Assembly (NCBI GenBank): GCA_045660825.1
Contig: JAZREN010000069.1
Coordinates: 1-64,000 of the forward strand
Source of the DNA: HGM04593 sp045660825
GTDB lineage: Bacteria; Bacteroidota; Bacteroidia; Bacteroidales; Bacteroidaceae
DNA: 64,000 nucleotides
Direction of reading: 5' to 3'
Below, piece by piece: positions 52,208-61,794 of the stretch. Within the stretch, counting starts at the first letter, position 1. Each line of letters opens with the position of its first letter. The notes beneath the pieces are model-generated. The model worked only from the letters and a program-made list of their open reading frames with translations. It did not search any database and was not told the origin of the DNA. Position numbers and translations under genes: made by a program.

Positions 52208-53368
52208 ATGAAAAATATCTGCATCGTAAGTGAATGCCAACAAGTGTTGGGAGTTGGAGGAACAGAGACCGTAAGCTATCTATTAAAAAAAGAACTGATA
52301 AAGAACGGTTATAAAGTTTGGAGTATGTTTTTTATTCCAAAGGCGCCCAAAACTGAGACCGATATTGAATTCCCCGAAAAACAAGTTCTTTGCTCCAATG
52401 AAAACAAAAGGACTTTCATTAATGCGATTGAAAAACATGAAATTGACATTATCATTTCACAAGGAGCGCCATTCAAGGGGTTGCTGGAGTTGTGTATAGA
52501 AGCTAAGAAAGCGAGCAAATGTAAATTGATATATTGCTATCATTTCAATCCTTTGAAAGCGAATAGGGAATTTAATGATTATAAAGAACGCTATTTATCA
52601 AACCATAGCTTTATATTGAGGCCTATATATAGTTTGTATTTTGAGATTAGGCGACACACTTTTATAAAACAAGATATAAAGTTCTTCAAGGATATAGAAA
52701 TAGAAGAAATAGATGCGTTCGTCACTTTAAATAAAGAATTTACGACATTTCTACAGAAAATATATCCTTCCAAATTCAAAGAAAGATTTCACACTATATC
52801 GAACCCTATAGTTTTGGACAATTGTGAACCGACTTCAAAAAAAGAAAATATTATTCTTTTTGTTGGAAGACTCACATACCAGAAACGGTTAGATAGACTA
52901 TTATATATATGGGAGGAAGTGTATAACATATTCAAGAACTGGAAACTCGTTATTGTTGGTGACGGAGAGTATGCAAATGAATATCAAAGAATCGCAGAAA
53001 AATCACAATTAAGAAACGTTGAGTTTGTAGGTCAAAAAGAATCAGACGAATACTTCAAGAGAAGTAAAATTATTTGTATGACCAGTTCACACGAATCCTT
53101 TGGAATGGTTTTAATAGAAGGACAAAAATATGGTTGTGTACCAATTGCATACAATAGTTTCGAATCAGCAACAGATGTCATTAGTCATGGTCATAACGGT
53201 CTGCTGATCACTCCCTTCAACAAACGACAGTATATAGACGGCATAATAGCTCTTATTACAGATGAACACCGAAGAGACATGCTAGCCAGCAATGGCAAAA
53301 GTTTCATTAAGAAATTTGATGCCAATGTAGTTGTAAAAAGATGGATTTATCTTATAGAAACTCTATAA
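52208..53368 (+). CDS. Glycosyltransferase family 4
   Basis: The 386-residue GT-B enzyme has GVGGTETVSYLLKKELIKNG at the N-terminus, the hinge ILFVGRLTYQKRLDRLL, VGDGEYANEY, and the E-x7-E catalytic motif HESFGMVLIEGQ near residues 296-307. It transfers a sugar from a nucleotide donor with retention. It lies between the two related GT2 genes, with visibly AT-rich sequence. Confidence 0.93.
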   Translation: MKNICIVSECQQVLGVGGTETVSYLLKKELIKNGYKVWSMFFIPKAPKTETDIEFPEKQVLCSNENKRTFINAIEKHEIDIIISQGAPFKGLLELCIEAKKASKCKLIYCYHFNPLKANREFNDYKERYLSNHSFILRPIYSLYFEIRRHTFIKQDIKFFKDIEIEEIDAFVTLNKEFTTFLQKIYPSKFKERFHTISNPIVLDNCEPTSKKENIILFVGRLTYQKRLDRLLYIWEEVYNIFKNWKLVIVGDGEYANEYQRIAEKSQLRNVEFVGQKESDEYFKRSKIICMTSSHESFGMVLIEGQKYGCVPIAYNSFESATDVISHGHNGLLITPFNKRQYIDGIIALITDEHRRDMLASNGKSFIKKFDANVVVKRWIYLIETL

Positions 53369-53385
53369 TTTCAAAGACAGTAACA

Positions 53386-54357
53386 ATGAACGAAAGAATT
53401 GGTGTAATAGTACCGGTCTATAAGGTTGAAAAATACATTACTGAGTGCATTGACAGTATTCTTGCACAAACGCATACAAACTTCCGCCTAATACTTGTAG
53501 ATGACGGAACGCCCGACAATGCCGGGAAAATATGCGATGAATACGCGAAAAAAGACCCACGCATAACAGTCATTCACCAGGAGAATGCAGGTGTAACACG
53601 CGCAAGAGCACGCGGCGTGGAAGAGGCCGAAGATTGTGAGTTCATAACCTTTGCCGATGCAGACGACCTTATGCCAAGCAACGCACTTAAAACTCTTGTT
53701 TCAATACTGAAACCCGATACAAATATCGTTATGGGAGCATTAAAACGTTTTCGTGGAGACATTGTGATTTCAAAATCCGAGACTTCGGCAAGAACAAAAG
53801 AAATCTCACACCAATGCTACAAAAAACAGATGATTATTGGGAAAGATAGCGGTCCGTATTGTAAATTGATAAGACGTTCACTGATAACATTAGGGGTTTT
53901 TGATATTCCGCAAGATATTATAATGGGAGAGGATACTATTGCCAATATAAGAATCGCTTTCAACAACAAAGAAAATGTTGTTACAACAACACAATGTGTC
54001 TACCATTACAGACAACACGACGAAAGTATCATGCACTCGTTTAATGGTAGCCCTGAATACGAAGAATTGTTTTTTCAGCACATTGAAAAATCTATCCCGG
54101 ATATCGAGAAAAACAAATATGCGAAATATGTTGTGATAGGTAAAATATTGAGTTATGACTACAATTTCGGATATTCCTGCAAGAAACCGAAGTGGACAGG
54201 AAGCGAGTTCCAACGCACGCTCCTGAAAGAAATCAAGGCATATAAAATCAGGAACTACTTTATAGAACGACAGCTTATTACCACCACAAACTGCAGAATG
54301 CGAAAATTCTTAATCATTCTGAAAAGAATAAAAAACAAATTCTTTTGGAAGAACTGA
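53386..54357 (+). CDS. Glycosyltransferase family 2
   Basis: The 323-residue protein (ATG at 53386; the longer frame overlaps the preceding gene) shows GVIVPVYKVEKYI, LVDDGTPDNAGKICDEYA and the DADD metal motif (FADADDLMP). Its N-terminal domain is very like that of the GT2 at 51.1 kb. The C-terminal half carries GPYCKLIRRSL and GEDTIANIRIAF. It likely adds another residue of the repeat unit. Confidence 0.92.
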   Translation: MNERIGVIVPVYKVEKYITECIDSILAQTHTNFRLILVDDGTPDNAGKICDEYAKKDPRITVIHQENAGVTRARARGVEEAEDCEFITFADADDLMPSNALKTLVSILKPDTNIVMGALKRFRGDIVISKSETSARTKEISHQCYKKQMIIGKDSGPYCKLIRRSLITLGVFDIPQDIIMGEDTIANIRIAFNNKENVVTTTQCVYHYRQHDESIMHSFNGSPEYEELFFQHIEKSIPDIEKNKYAKYVVIGKILSYDYNFGYSCKKPKWTGSEFQRTLLKEIKAYKIRNYFIERQLITTTNCRMRKFLIILKRIKNKFFWKN

Positions 54358-54385
54358 AGTAGCACCCGTTAAAATAGGATAAAAA

Positions 54386-55462
54386 GTGGGTTACATATTT
54401 GCAATCATAATAGCAACACTCCTACTCTACATTATTATATTGTGGATTAAGCTAAAGCCATACAATCAAAAACCACTTGAAATAAGAACTTTTGATGGCA
54501 ACGACAGTCCCTACCATCCAAGTGTTCTCTATTTCAAGGATGGATGGAACGGCTATAAATATTGGATGGCAGAAACACCATTCTCTCCCAAAAGCAAACC
54601 TTACGAGGATAGGAATGAGTGCCCGTCCATACATGTTTCAAATGATGGAACCAAATGGACTGAAATCGCCGAAAATCCAATCGATGACCTTAACATCAAG
54701 GAAATTGAAGAGCTAGATTATTTTTCAGACCCTCATCTTGTTTTTGTAAACAATAAGATAGAGTGCTGGTACCGTTTTACTCATAGGGGTGGCATTAAAA
54801 ACAAATACGACAACCTTCAATTAGTTAGGAAAACCAGCCAAGACGGCATCATTTGGAGTGAAAGAGAGGTGATGGTAAACCTTGCCACAAATGAGGGAGA
54901 CTCTCTTGGCAACATGGTTGTCAGCCCAGCCATATTACATGGAAACGGGAAATACAAGATGTGGTATGTCAATAGCGAATCGAGAACTCGCCGTGAACTT
55001 TCCTATTCAGAATCTGCTGATGGTAAAAAATGGACAGCACAAAAGAAATGCATTCTCAATGGTCAAGAAAACATGCCTTGGCATATTGATGTAAATCACA
55101 TTGATGGTAAATATTATTTGATTAGTTATGACTTGGAAAATCTCACACTTTGGTACAGTGATGACGGAATAACATTCAACTATGCAGATAAACTTCTTGA
55201 GCCTTCCGTTGCCGGTTCATTTTATTCATACAGATTATACCGGGCCTGCATAATTGAGGACAAGAATTTAAAAATATATTTCAGCGCACACGATTCATTA
55301 AAGACATACATAGGATTGATAGAAGGAAACAGCGTTGAGGATCTCAAGATAAAGAGTACAGACAGACATCAAACCATTTTCGGGCTATTGCTTTTCATAT
55401 GTGCCACCAAATGGAGAACTGTCAAATTCCTATTCAAAAGGTTGATTAAAACATTTATGTGA
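54386..55462 (+). CDS. Membrane-anchored beta-propeller glycosidase-like protein
   Basis: The 358-residue protein starts at a GTG after AATAGGATAAAAA and opens with one membrane segment (residues 3-22, YIFAIIIATLLLYIIILWI). The rest has repeated strands of the kind found in five-bladed propellers (NDSPYHPSVLYFKDGW; FSDPHLVFVNNKIECWYR; VSPAILHGNGKYKMWYVNS; WHIDVNHIDGKYYLISYDL; WYSDDGITF), resembling GH43/GH32/GH130-like folds. No certain catalytic acid set could be named. In a capsule locus it may trim or modify the polymer; function is inference. Confidence 0.7.
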   Translation: MGYIFAIIIATLLLYIIILWIKLKPYNQKPLEIRTFDGNDSPYHPSVLYFKDGWNGYKYWMAETPFSPKSKPYEDRNECPSIHVSNDGTKWTEIAENPIDDLNIKEIEELDYFSDPHLVFVNNKIECWYRFTHRGGIKNKYDNLQLVRKTSQDGIIWSEREVMVNLATNEGDSLGNMVVSPAILHGNGKYKMWYVNSESRTRRELSYSESADGKKWTAQKKCILNGQENMPWHIDVNHIDGKYYLISYDLENLTLWYSDDGITFNYADKLLEPSVAGSFYSYRLYRACIIEDKNLKIYFSAHDSLKTYIGLIEGNSVEDLKIKSTDRHQTIFGLLLFICATKWRTVKFLFKRLIKTFM

Positions 55463-55463
55463 T

Positions 55464-56465
55464 ATGCCCAAAGTTTCTATAATAATGCCGGCATACAATG
55501 CCGAAGAGTATATTTCAGAAGCAATCGAGTCTATTTTGGCCCAGACCTTCAAGGAGTGGGAGTTGGTAATCACCGATGATTGCTCAACAGACAATACTGT
55601 GGAGATTGTCGAAGGTTTCTGCAAAGGACATAAGAACATAAGACTCATAAAAAGGAGTACAAACTCAGGAGCTGCAAGATTGCCACGCAAAGAATCTGCA
55701 TTTGCATCAACAGGCGAATTCATTATGACCTATGATGCTGATGATTTTTTGGATTATGACTACATTGAAAAAATGTACAACCGGCAACAAGAGACAGGTG
55801 CAGATATAATCCTCAGCACACTGCATCTATGCAACCGGAAAGGAGAAATGAACGGATTCTGCATCCCTAAAGTGTCTTTCCCTTTAGAGTGCATTATTAG
55901 CGGAAAAGAAGCCACGAAACACCTACTTGGAGAAGTGGAAATTTCGGTCAGCGGTCTATTGATTAAAAGAGAAATATATCTTGAAAACATTTCTACCGGT
56001 AAAAACGAAGAAAACAATTATTCTTATGTTGATGAAATTGACCAACGACGTCTGTTGTTCAGCTGTAAGAATGTTGCATTCGCCAATACAAAATATTATT
56101 ATAGACAACACTCTGAGAGCCTGATGCACCAAAAGAATATCAAGCGCTACAACATTCTGCAGACATCAAAAAGCATATACGAATTCGCCAAAAGGAATTA
56201 TACAGAAGAACAACTTTTCATCAAGTTACAAAAGGATTATATACAATCTCTAATCTTTTGCCAAAGAGACTACTACTATTACAAGCACAACCAAACAGAT
56301 TTTGCAAAAGAGGCATCAAAGATTCTAAAAGATTCATTCAGCTATGCAAAGCAGGAAAAAATGCGTCCACAAGGATTTAAACAAAAATTATGTATGATTT
56401 CGCACTGTACATTCAGAGGCATTTCCTGTCTATACGCATCCTTTTTAAAAATTAGAGCCAAATGA
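55464..56465 (+). CDS. Glycosyltransferase family 2
   Basis: The 333-residue GT-A enzyme has VSIIMPAYNAEEYISEAIESI, the ITDDCSTDNT loop and the YDADDFLDYDYIE metal motif near residues 92-104. The C-terminal half is lysine- and tyrosine-rich and AT-rich at the DNA level. It starts 1 base after the propeller gene and overlaps the next gene by 4 bases. Confidence 0.92.
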   Translation: MPKVSIIMPAYNAEEYISEAIESILAQTFKEWELVITDDCSTDNTVEIVEGFCKGHKNIRLIKRSTNSGAARLPRKESAFASTGEFIMTYDADDFLDYDYIEKMYNRQQETGADIILSTLHLCNRKGEMNGFCIPKVSFPLECIISGKEATKHLLGEVEISVSGLLIKREIYLENISTGKNEENNYSYVDEIDQRRLLFSCKNVAFANTKYYYRQHSESLMHQKNIKRYNILQTSKSIYEFAKRNYTEEQLFIKLQKDYIQSLIFCQRDYYYYKHNQTDFAKEASKILKDSFSYAKQEKMRPQGFKQKLCMISHCTFRGISCLYASFLKIRAK

Positions 56466-58345
56466 AACTCGCATCGTTTGACATATTTGATACCACACTG
56501 ATACGCAAATGTGGAAATCCTGAAAATATTTTTTATCTCCTCGCTAACAAGTTATACCCAAACGACAAGGCAAAGAGAGAGGATTTTATTGTTTGGCGCA
56601 AACGTGCACCCCAAATAGTCCAAAAGAAACTAAAAAAAATAGAGCTGACGCTGCATGATATTTATACTGCAGAAGGAGTAGTTTCTTTTAATGAATATGA
56701 CGTACAGACATTAATCAACAAGGAGCTAGAAACTGAAACGGAAAATCTGACAAGCAATCCAAGTATTACAGAGCTGATTAATCAAAAACGAAGAGACGGT
56801 TACAAAATCGCATTTATAAGCGATATGTATATTGACAGCCTTACATTACGTAAAATACTTGAGAAACAATGTCAAATCAAACCAGAAGATAACGTTTATG
56901 TATCTTGTGAAATACAAGCAAGAAAGGATTCCGGACTTTTGTACCAATATGTTAAACAACAATTGAACCCCAAAATTTGGGAACATTATGGAGACAACCG
57001 ATACAGCGATGTAAAAATTGCCCAAAAAAATGGTATAAAAGCGACACTAGTCGATACCCATAATAATACATTAGAGCAAAGATTGGAACAACTTGCTTCC
57101 CAAAATCCTGCATTCAAAGAATTATCTTTACTAACAGGCATTTCAAAAACAGCCAGACTGCAGAATAATAACCCATTTGCCACCATTGCAGCAAATTATG
57201 TTGCAAGCGCATACGTACCTTTCGTCAAATGGATTTTTGAAATTGCCAAGAAAGAAAATATAAAAACATTGTATTTCTTGTCCCGAGATAGTTATATACT
57301 ACAGAAAATTGCAGAATCAATTCCACACGATGAAATTGAACTAAAATATCTGTTTGTCTCAAGACGTTCTTTAATGCGTCCTTACATGTATGACAGCAAA
57401 CCCGAAGATTATCTGAAGATTGTTGACAGACACACACTTATTGGTAGGGATGTCAAACACATGTTATGGCAACTGCTTCTCACAAGTGAAGAACTTAAAG
57501 AAAAATACGGATTTGAGTATAAATATCAAAGAATCAAATCTAGTGAAGAGGAAACAGATTTTATCAATTCAATATACAACAGTAAACTGACACCCGATTT
57601 CCAAGCTGAAGCCCAAAAAGAACAAGAGATATTGCTAAGATACTTTGAACAAGAAGGTGTTACTTTTGACAATAAAAAGGCTTTTGTCGATGTTGGATGG
57701 CTAGGAACATCAAGGCTAATGATAAATGCAATACTCCAAAGGAATGGTTTCAAGCCTGTAGACTTCATATACTACGGAACTAGAAACGATGTCTATCCAA
57801 CAGAATACGGAAAGTATTATTCATATTTCCCTGCAGGAACACTCAATACCAATATGACATCGGTTATAGAGAATTACTACTCGGCATCACCATATCCTAC
57901 GACCATCGGTTATAAAGAGATTAAAGGCATATTGGAACCAGTATTTCCAGAAGGAAAAAGTTTAAAGTCTACTAAAATCATAGAAGAAAACATAAAAGTC
58001 TCAACTTGGATTGCCAGTGAAATAGAGAGGTATAATATTAAAGAAGATTATGTACTATCTACATGGGGATTCATTACTTTACATTCAATAGCAAAAATGA
58101 TTGACGACATAGATGTTTCTCCTTTTACAACAAGCGATGATTTTGACAATGAAACATTTGCCAAGAAATTTACATTTACCGAGTTTGTTAAATTCCTTCT
58201 GATGGGAAAAAGAATTACACATTTTGACTATGCAAGCCTAAAATACACTTTTGGTCTTAAACCCGCACACTGGTATATGAAGATACATAAATTTACAGGC
58301 CGTTTGAGAGGATATGCATTCAACTATCTTATGAAGAAAAAATGA
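56462..58345 (+). CDS. HAD-superfamily two-domain polysaccharide protein
   Basis: The 627-residue protein has an N-terminal HAD hydrolase domain: FDIFDTTL with D7 and D10 as nucleophile and acid, IAFISDMYIDS as motif II region, and HYGDNRYSDVKIA as motif IV. Residues about 225-627 form a second domain (TLYFLSRDSYILQKIAESI; FVDVGWLGTSRLMINAIL) that I know only as a partner of such HAD domains in glycan loci. Possible roles are glycerol- or sugar-phosphate handling, but none is shown. It overlaps both neighbours by 4 bases (ATGA), so is translationally coupled. Confidence 0.75.
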   Translation: MKLASFDIFDTTLIRKCGNPENIFYLLANKLYPNDKAKREDFIVWRKRAPQIVQKKLKKIELTLHDIYTAEGVVSFNEYDVQTLINKELETETENLTSNPSITELINQKRRDGYKIAFISDMYIDSLTLRKILEKQCQIKPEDNVYVSCEIQARKDSGLLYQYVKQQLNPKIWEHYGDNRYSDVKIAQKNGIKATLVDTHNNTLEQRLEQLASQNPAFKELSLLTGISKTARLQNNNPFATIAANYVASAYVPFVKWIFEIAKKENIKTLYFLSRDSYILQKIAESIPHDEIELKYLFVSRRSLMRPYMYDSKPEDYLKIVDRHTLIGRDVKHMLWQLLLTSEELKEKYGFEYKYQRIKSSEEETDFINSIYNSKLTPDFQAEAQKEQEILLRYFEQEGVTFDNKKAFVDVGWLGTSRLMINAILQRNGFKPVDFIYYGTRNDVYPTEYGKYYSYFPAGTLNTNMTSVIENYYSASPYPTTIGYKEIKGILEPVFPEGKSLKSTKIIEENIKVSTWIASEIERYNIKEDYVLSTWGFITLHSIAKMIDDIDVSPFTTSDDFDNETFAKKFTFTEFVKFLLMGKRITHFDYASLKYTFGLKPAHWYMKIHKFTGRLRGYAFNYLMKKK

Positions 58346-59079
58346 AAGTTACTTTTATCTGCTGCCACAACAATAACGAAGAACTTAATAGTATGCTACT
58401 ACCATCGTTTAGTATGCTAGACAAAAGTACTTGCAACATAATCCTTATAAATGCATTTAAGGAAGGATACAAAAGCGCAGCCGAAGCATATAACAAGACC
58501 ATCAAGAAACACATGAATGAAATTGGTGATATCCTGTTTTTTTGCCACCAGGACATTGCTTTTGATAACGTGGACTTTTTACAGAACATTATAAGCGAAC
58601 TAACAGAAAACCCAAATCAGATTATCGGATTTGCAGGAATAAACACAAATGGAACAGTCTTGTCTAACCTCCAGTACCAAGAAAACAAACAATTTATCAC
58701 CAGAAATCAGATAAAATCCAAGGAAAAGGTTGTCACACTTGATGAGTGCTGTTTTGCAACATCAAAAACAGTATATCAGAAACTGAAATTCGACGAATAC
58801 GTGTGTAATCATTGGCACCTGTATGCTGTGGAAATTTGTTACAATGCAAAACGCAATGGAATACCGAGCTACGTAATGCCAGATATAATATTCCATAAAA
58901 AGAACAATAAGGGCGGTATGTATACAGACAAGTACTTCCTTAAAAGTCTGTGGAGACTTGTAAAAAAATACAAAAAAGATTTCGACTATATATACGCCCC
59001 ATGTTACATCTGTAGCACAAACCTGTTCATCGCTGCAGCAAAAATCGCAAGAACAAGTATTAGAAACCTAGTACGTTAA
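58342..59079 (+). CDS. Glycosyltransferase-like protein
   Basis: The 245-residue protein resembles a compact GT-A fold: ICCHNNNEELNSMLLPS at the start, a GDILFFCHQDIAF stretch where GT2 enzymes have their metal-binding acid, GFAGINTNG, and YAVEICYNAKRNGIPSYVMP later. The HQD replaces a standard DxD, as in some small GT-like proteins of capsule loci. Sugar and acceptor are unknown. Its stop overlaps the next start at 59079. Confidence 0.7.
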   Translation: MKVTFICCHNNNEELNSMLLPSFSMLDKSTCNIILINAFKEGYKSAAEAYNKTIKKHMNEIGDILFFCHQDIAFDNVDFLQNIISELTENPNQIIGFAGINTNGTVLSNLQYQENKQFITRNQIKSKEKVVTLDECCFATSKTVYQKLKFDEYVCNHWHLYAVEICYNAKRNGIPSYVMPDIIFHKKNNKGGMYTDKYFLKSLWRLVKKYKKDFDYIYAPCYICSTNLFIAAAKIARTSIRNLVR

Positions 59080-59933
59080 TGAAAATAGCCACCATTATAC
59101 TCAACTACAACAGCAGTGCCGATTGCCGTAAGTGCATCGGTTTCCTTAAAGCGCAACAAGGCGTTGAGCTGGAGATTGTTGTTGTGGACAACTGTTCGCG
59201 CGATGACGAGCGCAAAGCGGTTGAAACTTTGTGCAAAGAGCAAGGTTGCACATTCATTGCCAATAACGAGAATAGAGGCTACAATGCCGGTAACAATGTT
59301 GGCTTGCGTTATGCCGCAGAGAAAGGTTATGAGTTTGCAATGATAGCAAACCCCGACATGGAGTTCCCGCAAACCGATTACCTTGCCACACTGCTTGCTC
59401 AAATGCAGACCAATGAAGATATTGTTGTTTGTGGCAGTGATATTGTTGGTGCTGATGGCATACACCAAAGCCCGATGGGCAAAGAAGGTAATTGGCGAGG
59501 CTCATTTGCTTGGATAAAAGAGATCTTCGGCAAGAAGAAAAAGAGCGACGCATATGATTTCATTGATAACTACAGCGAGAGCCACTACTGCCACAAGGTG
59601 AGCGGTTGCTGTTTTATGATAAGGATATCGTTCCTTAAAGAGGTTGATTTCTTTGATGAAAAGGTTTTTCTGTATTGCGAGGAAGCAATACTCTCGCGTC
59701 AAGTAGAGTTGGCAAACAAAAGAATGTATTACCTTGCAACCGCTCAGGCAGTGCACCGCCATATCAAGAGTGAAAAAAGCGACCCAGTAAAGCGTTTCAA
59801 AGTATGGGGGAACTCACGTTGCTATTTTATTGACCGTTACAGCAAAGACCATTGGTTTGGCAAACAGATAGCAAAGTTGTCAATGAAAATGTATGTGATG
59901 ACATTTACTCTTTATAAAAAGATTAAACGATAA
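59079..59933 (+). CDS. Glycosyltransferase family 2, rhamnosyltransferase-like
   Basis: The 284-residue enzyme has IATIILNYNSSADCRKCI, VVVDNCSRDD, ANNENRGYNAGNNVGLRYA and the NPDMEF metal motif, a pattern typical of rhamnosyltransferase-like GT2 proteins, then GCCFMIRISFLKEVDFFDEKVFLYCEE. Specificity for rhamnose is only suggested. Its codon use is less AT-rich than its neighbours, so it may have a different origin. Confidence 0.9.
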   Translation: MKIATIILNYNSSADCRKCIGFLKAQQGVELEIVVVDNCSRDDERKAVETLCKEQGCTFIANNENRGYNAGNNVGLRYAAEKGYEFAMIANPDMEFPQTDYLATLLAQMQTNEDIVVCGSDIVGADGIHQSPMGKEGNWRGSFAWIKEIFGKKKKSDAYDFIDNYSESHYCHKVSGCCFMIRISFLKEVDFFDEKVFLYCEEAILSRQVELANKRMYYLATAQAVHRHIKSEKSDPVKRFKVWGNSRCYFIDRYSKDHWFGKQIAKLSMKMYVMTFTLYKKIKR

Positions 59934-59944
59934 ACTACTTATAT

Positions 59945-61180
59945 ATGTTCGATATATTCAAAGGGCACACCCAATTAACCCAATATGCCACTATACTTAT
60001 AATCCTATACGGAATATATTACGTTCCTATTGACACGTTTGGTATGAATGCCCCTATCAAAATGGCATTGATTTTCTCGTCAATTGTTGTACTATTGCTT
60101 TATTCATTCAAAGCATCAAAAGCAATGATATGGGCTATTATCTATCTTGTTTATCAATATGCTGTAGCAAGTTTCCACCCGGAGTCATTCCGTTGGGGCA
60201 CATACATATATTCCATATTATTAGTTCTTACATATGTCAGTTTCTACAATCTGATATACCTTGAGAAGGTATTTACTATTGAGCATTTCATAAGAATATG
60301 CAAATGGTTCATGATGGCATACTTTGTTGTGTGTATAATACAACAAGCTGCATTACTGGTGGGAATAAAATATTTGCCTATAATAAACTTGTGTACAGTA
60401 TTGAATCGCGGTATTGGCTGTCAATCACTTGCAGTAGAGCCTAGCCATTTTGCACGCTTCATGCTGGTATTTTATTACGCTTACGTGAAATGCCAGGAAT
60501 ACAAACGAGATGAAGGTCCATTTACATTAAGTGAACTATTCAGTGGAGAGTATAAATGGGTTACAATCCGATTCCTTTGGATGATGCTCACGATGGGTAG
60601 TGGAACGGCATTTGTATGCATTATATTCTTTGCGTTATACTTCGTAAGAAAAGACAATTGGTACTATATTATTCCCACACTTGTAGTATGCTATATTTTA
60701 ATACAAAATTCTGGAATTGAAGGACTTGACAGAGCAACAAATACCATTGAAGCGACTGCAACACTTGATAAAGAAACTGTACAAGAAACCGACGGTTCGG
60801 CGGCAGCACGAATTGCTCCTATATTAAACTCATTACAAGCCGATTATACTAAAAAAGAAACATGGTTTGGTTATGGAATTGATTATAATAAGCTTCAGGG
60901 AGGATTTCAAAAACAGACTGGAACTGTTTTCGATGACTATGGCTTATTGTTCTATATATTATCTTTGATATTCACTTTTAGCTGCTCATATAAATTTCTA
61001 TCTCTTGCATCAATATTTATGTTTGCAGGTATAATTGGACGTGCTGGAACCAACATACAATATGTTTGGGAAATTATGATGGTTATGACCTGTGTGCGTT
61101 ATTTCTATGAAAACAGGTACAACCCAGAAATATATGAAGACAATGAAATATGTGATGAATATGAACTCATTGACAACTAA
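59945..61180 (+). CDS. Wzy-like polysaccharide polymerase
   Basis: The 411-residue protein has about 10-11 membrane segments with one long external loop (about residues 255-325), the usual topology of Wzy polymerases. A VEPSHFARFML motif near residue 169 is typical of such proteins. Sequence conservation of Wzy is poor, so the call rests on topology, the locus and absence of another candidate. It would polymerise units flipped by the Wzx-like protein. Confidence 0.8.
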   Translation: MFDIFKGHTQLTQYATILIILYGIYYVPIDTFGMNAPIKMALIFSSIVVLLLYSFKASKAMIWAIIYLVYQYAVASFHPESFRWGTYIYSILLVLTYVSFYNLIYLEKVFTIEHFIRICKWFMMAYFVVCIIQQAALLVGIKYLPIINLCTVLNRGIGCQSLAVEPSHFARFMLVFYYAYVKCQEYKRDEGPFTLSELFSGEYKWVTIRFLWMMLTMGSGTAFVCIIFFALYFVRKDNWYYIIPTLVVCYILIQNSGIEGLDRATNTIEATATLDKETVQETDGSAAARIAPILNSLQADYTKKETWFGYGIDYNKLQGGFQKQTGTVFDDYGLLFYILSLIFTFSCSYKFLSLASIFMFAGIIGRAGTNIQYVWEIMMVMTCVRYFYENRYNPEIYEDNEICDEYELIDN

Positions 61181-61194
61181 AACGCCATTACAAC

Positions 61195-61794
61195 ATGATA
61201 CACCTCTTAATATTTAGAATTAAATGCCTCCTTTTTGCACCTTTATATATCTTATTCTTGATCAACAACAAGAACGGAATAATGTCCAAAGATTTAAGGC
61301 AATGGGAAAACACACTTACAGTCATTAAATACAAAAGTGAATTCCTTGCGTTCATAAGAATGTTTGCAGCACTTAGAGAATACCGCAATCTTTTCTTTTT
61401 CAGATGCGGAGAAGCTTGCAATATTATCAAAGCCTTTATTCCGTGCACAAAGGAACTGCATTTTATTACTAATAAAGAAGATATCGCAGAAGGTCTTGTC
61501 ATTCAGCACGGTTACTCTACAATTATATTCGCAGAAAGCGTTGGCAAAAATTGTCAGATTTGGCACAATGTGACTATTGGAAGAGCGCATGATAAAGGAA
61601 GGCGTCCACGCATTGGGGAGAACGTCAAGATATGTACAGGTGCAGTAGTCATTGGCGACATAAGCATTGGCAACAACGTAACAATTGGTGCATGTACAAT
61701 TGTAACAAAAAATATCCCGGACAACTGCATCGTTTGTGGCAATCCGGCAAGAATCATCAATAGGAATGGTGAAAAAGTAAATATCAGATTATAA
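61195..61794 (+). CDS. Hexapeptide-repeat acetyltransferase, CysE-like
   Basis: The 199-residue protein ends in a left-handed beta-helix: GLVIQHGYSTIIFAESVGKNCQIWHNVTIG, RIGENVKICTGAVVIGDISIGNNVTIGACTIV and the GNPARI closing motif. The catalytic histidine is probably in IWHNVTIG. It is like serine acetyltransferases but in this setting probably O-acetylates a sugar. Its N-terminus is hydrophobic and short. It abuts the next gene with no gap. Confidence 0.88.
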   Translation: MIHLLIFRIKCLLFAPLYILFLINNKNGIMSKDLRQWENTLTVIKYKSEFLAFIRMFAALREYRNLFFFRCGEACNIIKAFIPCTKELHFITNKEDIAEGLVIQHGYSTIIFAESVGKNCQIWHNVTIGRAHDKGRRPRIGENVKICTGAVVIGDISIGNNVTIGACTIVTKNIPDNCIVCGNPARIINRNGEKVNIRL

